64,000 nt of DNA, taken from assembly GCA_025463925.1 (NCBI GenBank), contig JAODBK010000046.1:34735-98734 (forward strand), read 5' to 3'. This document shows, one piece after another, positions 60,367 to 64,000 of this stretch; position 1 is the stretch's first letter, and every line of letters begins with the position of its first letter. Position numbers and translations under genes: made by a program. The DNA is from Acidimicrobiales bacterium (GTDB taxonomy: Bacteria > Actinomycetota > Acidimicrobiia > Acidimicrobiales > AC-14). Under the pieces are notes generated by a model. It was given only the letters and a program-made list of their open reading frames with translations, did not search any database and was not told where the DNA came from.

Positions 60367-61197
60367 CTACCAGAGGCGGTCGACGTACCGGTCGGTGCCC
60401 ACGACGGTCCGGAAGAACGGCGCCCCCAGGCGGGTGTCGGCCAGGCCCTCGGCCTCGATGGCGTCGCTGTAGGCGCGCAACGGCGCGACCGCGTCGCGCA
60501 CGTCGCCCCCGATGAAGAAGAGCTGCGCGAGCCGCTCGGGGCCGCCGGCCGCGCTGCCGAGGTCCATCGGGCTGTTGCGGGGCTCGTTCTCGCCGGCCGA
60601 CGGCGTCCACGAGCTGGCGATCTCGATCGGTGAGCCGGCCAGCGCCTTGGGCAGGAGCTCGGCGGCGAGCCGGTCGTGCAGCGCCGCGGCCGGGGTGCCG
60701 TCCCGGCCGTCGAGCCACAGGGCGACGATGCCGTCATAGGCGTGGTCGAGCGCCAGCTCGACCGGCACCGGATCGTCGTCGCGGTAGACGGCGCCGACAC
60801 GATCGAACAGCACGGTGTGGATGTGGCGCCGCTCGGAGAAGCCGCGACCGCTGCCGTACAGGGAGAACACCTGCGGGCGGGCCCACGCGGCGAAGTGGTC
60901 GTCGTGGTGGCCGTCCTCCACCCAGTAGATGGCGACATAGGAGCCGGCGTCCCACGGCTGCGCGACGGCGTCGCCGTGTGGCCATCGCAGATCCTTCAGC
61001 TCGCGCGGCGCGACCCACCGGCTGCCGGCGAAGAGATGTGGGCCGACGAGACAACCGCCGTAGTAGTGGTCGCGCTCGTACCAGCGGTTGTAGGCCTTCT
61101 CGAACCCTTTGTGCGGGTCGACCATCGTGAGCAGCATGCTGCCAACCTTCACCGGATAGTCGTCCACCCCGCCGGGCTGCAGCGGCTCGTAGGCCAT
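60367..61197 (-). CDS. EthD-like (dimeric alpha-beta barrel) protein, function unknown
   Basis: A 276-residue cytoplasmic protein. The segment MLLTMVDPHKGFEKAYNRWY, ERDHYYGGCLVGPHLFAGSR has the spacing of the EthD/ferredoxin-like barrel strand pair (YNRWYERDH), and a second half repeats a similar pattern, so it could be a tandem barrel. No enzyme class assigned. ATG 61197 starts MAYEPLQPGGVDD and is divergent from the SnoaL-like gene, 32 bp between starts. The neighbours (SnoaL-like, SDR, APH-like) suggest a catabolic cluster for steroid-like or aromatic compounds. Confidence 0.65.
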   Translation of the reverse strand: MAYEPLQPGGVDDYPVKVGSMLLTMVDPHKGFEKAYNRWYERDHYYGGCLVGPHLFAGSRWVAPRELKDLRWPHGDAVAQPWDAGSYVAIYWVEDGHHDDHFAAWARPQVFSLYGSGRGFSERRHIHTVLFDRVGAVYRDDDPVPVELALDHAYDGIVALWLDGRDGTPAAALHDRLAAELLPKALAGSPIEIASSWTPSAGENEPRNSPMDLGSAAGGPERLAQLFFIGGDVRDAVAPLRAYSDAIEAEGLADTRLGAPFFRTVVGTDRYVDRLW

Positions 61198-61229
61198 CAC
61201 CGTCTCCTCACTCGCACGGACATACCACA

Positions 61230-61769
61230 ATGGCCGAGATGGACACGGTCGCGCGTCTCGTCGCGCACGAGGAGATCCGGCAGCTGGCCGCGAGGTACGC
61301 GCTGGCGATCGACTCGCGCGACCTCGACACACTGGTCGGCCTGTTCGTCGACGACGTGCGCGTCGGCCGCGACCAGCGCGGTCGCGACGCGCTCCGGTCG
61401 TCCTTCGAGGCGTCGTTGCGGGCAACCGGCGTCACGATCCTGAACGTAGGCACCCACGTGATCGACGTCGTCGACGCCGACCATGCGACCGGCCACGTGT
61501 ACTGCAAGGCCGAGGTCCAGGACGGCGAGCGCTGGATCCATCAGGCGATCCTCTACCGCGACGTCTACGAGCGCCGCGACGATCGGTGGTACTTCGTCGG
61601 CCGGCGGCACGAGCTCTGGTACGGCGCCGAGGTGGGGGTCAACCCGCTCGGCCTGGCGCCGGCCAACTGGCCCGAGCACCACGACGGCACCGGCACGGTG
61701 CCGGGGATCTTCGCCACCTGGCGACAGTTCTGGGATCGAACGGGAGGAAACCATGGATCGTCTGCGTGA
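61230..61769 (+). CDS. SnoaL/NTF2-like protein
   Basis: A 179-residue protein. The start VARLVAHEEIRQLAARYALA, IDSRDLDTLVGLFVDDVRVG and the later TATGHVYCKAEV-like strand (residues ~88-98) fit the SnoaL-like fold found in steroid isomerases, dehydratases and ring hydroxylase beta subunits. Catalysis cannot be inferred. ATG 61230. Its 3' end overlaps the SDR start by 17 bp, so they are co-translated. Confidence 0.85.
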   Translation: MAEMDTVARLVAHEEIRQLAARYALAIDSRDLDTLVGLFVDDVRVGRDQRGRDALRSSFEASLRATGVTILNVGTHVIDVVDADHATGHVYCKAEVQDGERWIHQAILYRDVYERRDDRWYFVGRRHELWYGAEVGVNPLGLAPANWPEHHDGTGTVPGIFATWRQFWDRTGGNHGSSA

Positions 61770-62547
61770 CCGCGTCGCGGTCGTCACCGGCGGCGGCGAC
61801 GGCATCGGCCGCGGCATCAGCCGGCGTTTCGCGGCCGAGGGCGCGAAGGTGCTGATCGCCGAGCTCGACGAGGAGGCCGGACAGCGCGTCGCCGACGAGC
61901 TCGAGCGCGAGTTCGGCGCGGAAGCCCGGGCGCTGCGCACCGACGTGTCGTCGAGGGCGGACAACGTGGCGATGGTGGCGGCCGCAGTGGGCCAGTGGGG
62001 CACCATCGACGTCCTCGTCAACAACGCATGGGGTGGCGGCCGGCTGTCGCGGGTCGAGGCCAAGACCGAGGCGGACATGGATCACGGCCTGCGCGTCGGC
62101 TTCCTCGGCCCGTTCTGGGCGATGCAGGCGGCGTTCCCGACGATGAAGGCCAACCATTACGGCCGCATCATCAACCTCTGCTCCCTCAACGGCGTGAACG
62201 CGCACATGGGGACCGCCGAGTACAACACCGCCAAGGAGGCGCTGCGGAGCGCGACCCGCACTGCCGCGCGCGAGTGGGCGCCGCACGGCATCGTCGCCAA
62301 CGTCATCTGCCCGGCGGCCAAGACGGCGGCGTCGCGCCGGGTGTTCGCCGAGCATCCCGAGCTCGAGGCATCGGCCGACGCGTCCAACCCGATGGGTCGC
62401 CTCGGCGACCCGGAGGACGACATCGCGCCCGTCGCGGTGTTCCTCGCCAGCGAGGACGTGCGCTACGTCACCGGCAACACGCTGTTCGTCGACGGCGGCG
62501 GCCACATCAACGGCGCCGCGTGGGCCCCCGACCTGGACGCGACCTGA
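61753..62547 (+). CDS. Short-chain dehydrogenase/reductase
   Basis: A 264-residue NAD(P)-dependent oxidoreductase. Cofactor motif VTGGGDGIGRG, NNAWGGG (NNAG-like), catalytic Ser-Tyr-Lys in LCSLNGV and EYNTAKEAL, and a C-terminal GNTLFVDGGGHIN are present. ATG 61753 is preceded by GGGAGGAAA. It overlaps the SnoaL-like gene and converges with the APH-like gene. Confidence 0.95.
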   Translation: MDRLRDRVAVVTGGGDGIGRGISRRFAAEGAKVLIAELDEEAGQRVADELEREFGAEARALRTDVSSRADNVAMVAAAVGQWGTIDVLVNNAWGGGRLSRVEAKTEADMDHGLRVGFLGPFWAMQAAFPTMKANHYGRIINLCSLNGVNAHMGTAEYNTAKEALRSATRTAAREWAPHGIVANVICPAAKTAASRRVFAEHPELEASADASNPMGRLGDPEDDIAPVAVFLASEDVRYVTGNTLFVDGGGHINGAAWAPDLDAT

Positions 62548-62555
62548 CGGTCGGG

Positions 62556-63593
62556 TCACAACCCGGCGGACTGCGCCAGCGCGGCCTCGGCCAGCTCGGC
62601 GACGGTTGCCGCGGTCGTCGCCATGCGTCGCGGTGACGCGCCGCTCGCGGCCATGCGGGCATGGGCGCCCTCGGCGATGACGGCCAGCTTGAACGTGGCC
62701 AGCACGCGGTAGAAGTCGATGTCGTCGAGGGCGCGGCCGCTGGCACGCGCGTAGCGATCGATGAGCGCGTCCGGCCCGGGGAAGCCGGCCTTGGCCCGGT
62801 GGGCCTGCGGGTCGCGGTTCCGCCAGAGCAGCTCACCGACCGGGCCCCAGTACGTGACGAGCATGCCGAGGTCGGTGAGCGGGTCGCCGAGCGTCGCCAT
62901 CTCCCAGTCGAGGACGGCGAGCATCTCGCCCGGCTGCTCGCGCGACCACATCGTGTTGTTGAAGCTGTAGTCGCCGTGCACGATGCCGGAGGCCGACGTC
63001 GCCGGCAGCGCGGCGCGCAACCGCACCGCGACGGCGTCGATCGCCGGCAGGTCGCGCTGTTTCGCCGTCTCCCACTGCGTGCACCATCGCCCGACCTGGC
63101 GCTCGAGGAACCCGTCGGGCCGTCCGAGATCGCCGAGCCCGGCGGCACCGGCGTCGACCGCGTGCAGCCGCGCCAGGACGTCCACGAGCCGGTTGCTGGC
63201 CGAGGCGGCGTCGGCGTCGGACAAATGCGACACGCTCTCGGTGTCGGCGTACACGACGCCGTCGAGCGTCTCCATCAGGTAGAAGGGCGCGCCGATCACC
63301 GAGGGGTCCGAGCACGCGGCCACCATCGCCGGCACCGGCACCGCGGAGCCGGACAGGCGGTCCTGCACCCGGAACTCCCGGCCGACGTCGTGGGCGGTCG
63401 CGAGGACCTGGCCCATCGGCGGCCGGCGGAGCACCCAGTCGTTGGCGTCGTCGCGGACCCGGAAGGTGAGGTTCGACGACCCCCCGGACAGCTGGTCCAC
63501 CTGGACGGGCCCGGCGGCGCCTGGGACGTGGGCGGCGAGCCAGGCGGCCAGCGGCCCCGGCGGGACGGCCTCGTCGATGGCGACCCCAGTCAT
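62556..63593 (-). CDS. Aminoglycoside phosphotransferase-family protein (ACAD10/11-like)
   Basis: A 345-residue kinase-like protein. The nucleotide and catalytic motifs IVHGDYSFNNTMW and VLDWEMATLGDPLTDLGML fit the APH/choline-kinase-like group. Members of this branch are often linked to acyl-CoA dehydrogenases and hydroxyacid or lipid catabolism rather than antibiotic resistance. Start at ATG 63593 (MTGVAIDEAVPPGPLAAWL); the frame stays open upstream to 63677. Converges with the SDR gene (8 bp). Confidence 0.88.
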   Translation of the reverse strand: MTGVAIDEAVPPGPLAAWLAAHVPGAAGPVQVDQLSGGSSNLTFRVRDDANDWVLRRPPMGQVLATAHDVGREFRVQDRLSGSAVPVPAMVAACSDPSVIGAPFYLMETLDGVVYADTESVSHLSDADAASASNRLVDVLARLHAVDAGAAGLGDLGRPDGFLERQVGRWCTQWETAKQRDLPAIDAVAVRLRAALPATSASGIVHGDYSFNNTMWSREQPGEMLAVLDWEMATLGDPLTDLGMLVTYWGPVGELLWRNRDPQAHRAKAGFPGPDALIDRYARASGRALDDIDFYRVLATFKLAVIAEGAHARMAASGASPRRMATTAATVAELAEAALAQSAGL

Positions 63594-63754
63594 CCTCGGC
63601 AGGAGATTCTGCCCGATCTGACGAAGTGTGAGATCGGCGACCGTTGGGCGGTCGTGGACCAAATTCAACGTAGGCAAGGGCCGGTGCTGGGGAGCGTCGG
63701 GACGGGCGGACGCCCGACGGACCCGTGACCCGCGCCTCGGGGGAAGGACCTCTC

Positions 63755-64000
63755 ATGCGAGTCCGGGCCGCACTGGTGTTGATGGCGTTCCTTGTTGGGG
63801 GCTGCGGCATGCGCGTCAGCGACCAGAAGCTGGCCGCGGCGCGCCAGGGTCAGGCATCGGCCGCCCGCACCGGGACGGCGGCGGGGGCGGACACCGGCAT
63901 CGGCGCCGGCAGCGCCACCGCCACCGGCACGGACGCCGGGACGGGCAGCGGCAAAGACAAGAAGGACGACGACCATGGTGGCGGCGCGTCCAACTCGCCG
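63755..64000 (+). CDS. Lipoprotein, N-terminal fragment (window edge)
   Basis: From ATG 63755 the frame stays open for 82 codons to the window end. MRVRAALVLMAFLVGGCG is a lipoprotein signal with lipobox VGGC (Cys17). The mature part is a Gly/Ala/Thr-rich linker (TAAGADTGIGAGSATATGTD) then a basic/acidic cluster (KDKKDDD). The linker resembles the spacer of the binding protein at 11011-12663, so it may begin another ABC solute-binding lipoprotein, an inference. GGAAGGACC precedes the ATG. Confidence 0.6.
   Translation, partial: MRVRAALVLMAFLVGGCGMRVSDQKLAAARQGQASAARTGTAAGADTGIGAGSATATGTDAGTGSGKDKKDDDHGGGASNSP

Overview
The window is high-GC DNA from an actinobacterium. Supporting features are the long actinobacterial LeuA behind a leucine-rich leader peptide, frequent GTG starts with 4-bp ATGA/GTGA gene overlaps, actinobacterial-type NarL/LuxR two-component systems, and three secreted proteins with cell-wall-binding type 2 repeats. 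The abundance of the latter hints at Acidimicrobiia, but that is inference. No rRNA, tRNA, transposase, phage or CRISPR sequence was seen. I recognise 58 protein-coding genes: two cut by the window edges, one leader peptide, and one 50-codon gene.

Region 1 (1-12.7 kb) holds metabolic and transport genes: an MFS start, a Tat lipoprotein of the arylsulfotransferase type, leuA with a complete transcription attenuator, small conserved proteins, an XRE regulator, an atypical response regulator with Glu at the phosphoacceptor position, and a branched-chain-amino-acid-type ABC transporter operon (binding protein, LivH, LivM-LivG fusion, LivF, membrane protein).

Region 2 (12.7-36.4 kb) is the distinctive part, a cell-envelope island. 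It encodes three cell-wall-binding-repeat proteins (one with NHL beta-propeller repeats), an 1108-residue surface protein, an L,D-transpeptidase, two proteins with degenerate M23 (LytM) domains, one of them fused to NlpC/P60, and Thr-rich secreted proteins. It also encodes two paralogous soluble GAF histidine kinase/LuxR regulator pairs and a sigma factor with a hydrophobic C-terminal extension. A composite DNA element (GGGTGA and TCACCC boxes followed by a box ending near GAAGGA) recurs upstream of eight transcription units here, including the liv operon promoter and one kinase/regulator operon. I did not find it upstream of the housekeeping or metabolic genes on either side. The simplest reading is an undescribed envelope regulon with its regulators inside it. 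Two paralogous XRE regulators with near-identical promoters lie just outside and near the right end of this island.

Region 3 (36.4-55.8 kb) carries a HAD hydrolase, a P450, an ECF sigma factor with a membrane-anchored Asp-box partner, and an FAD oxidoreductase. A signalling cluster follows: LuxR regulator, single-domain receiver, large membrane histidine kinase, LolD-type ATPase, receiver-cyclase fusion, cyclic-nucleotide-binding protein, metallo-beta-lactamase-fold hydrolase and FtsX-type permease. It looks like a cyclic nucleotide circuit wired to an ABC exporter. A CtpE-like P-type ATPase and a DesK/DesR-like pair with a tiny coupled gene complete it.

Region 4 (55.9-64 kb) has a Dyp-type peroxidase, the MoxR-DUF58-VWA operon, a secreted repeat protein behind a striking inverted repeat, catabolic-type genes (EthD-like, SnoaL-like, SDR, aminoglycoside-phosphotransferase-like) and the start of a lipoprotein cut by the window end.

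All calls come from reading the sequence and translations by eye. No database search or statistics were run, and residue positions are approximate.
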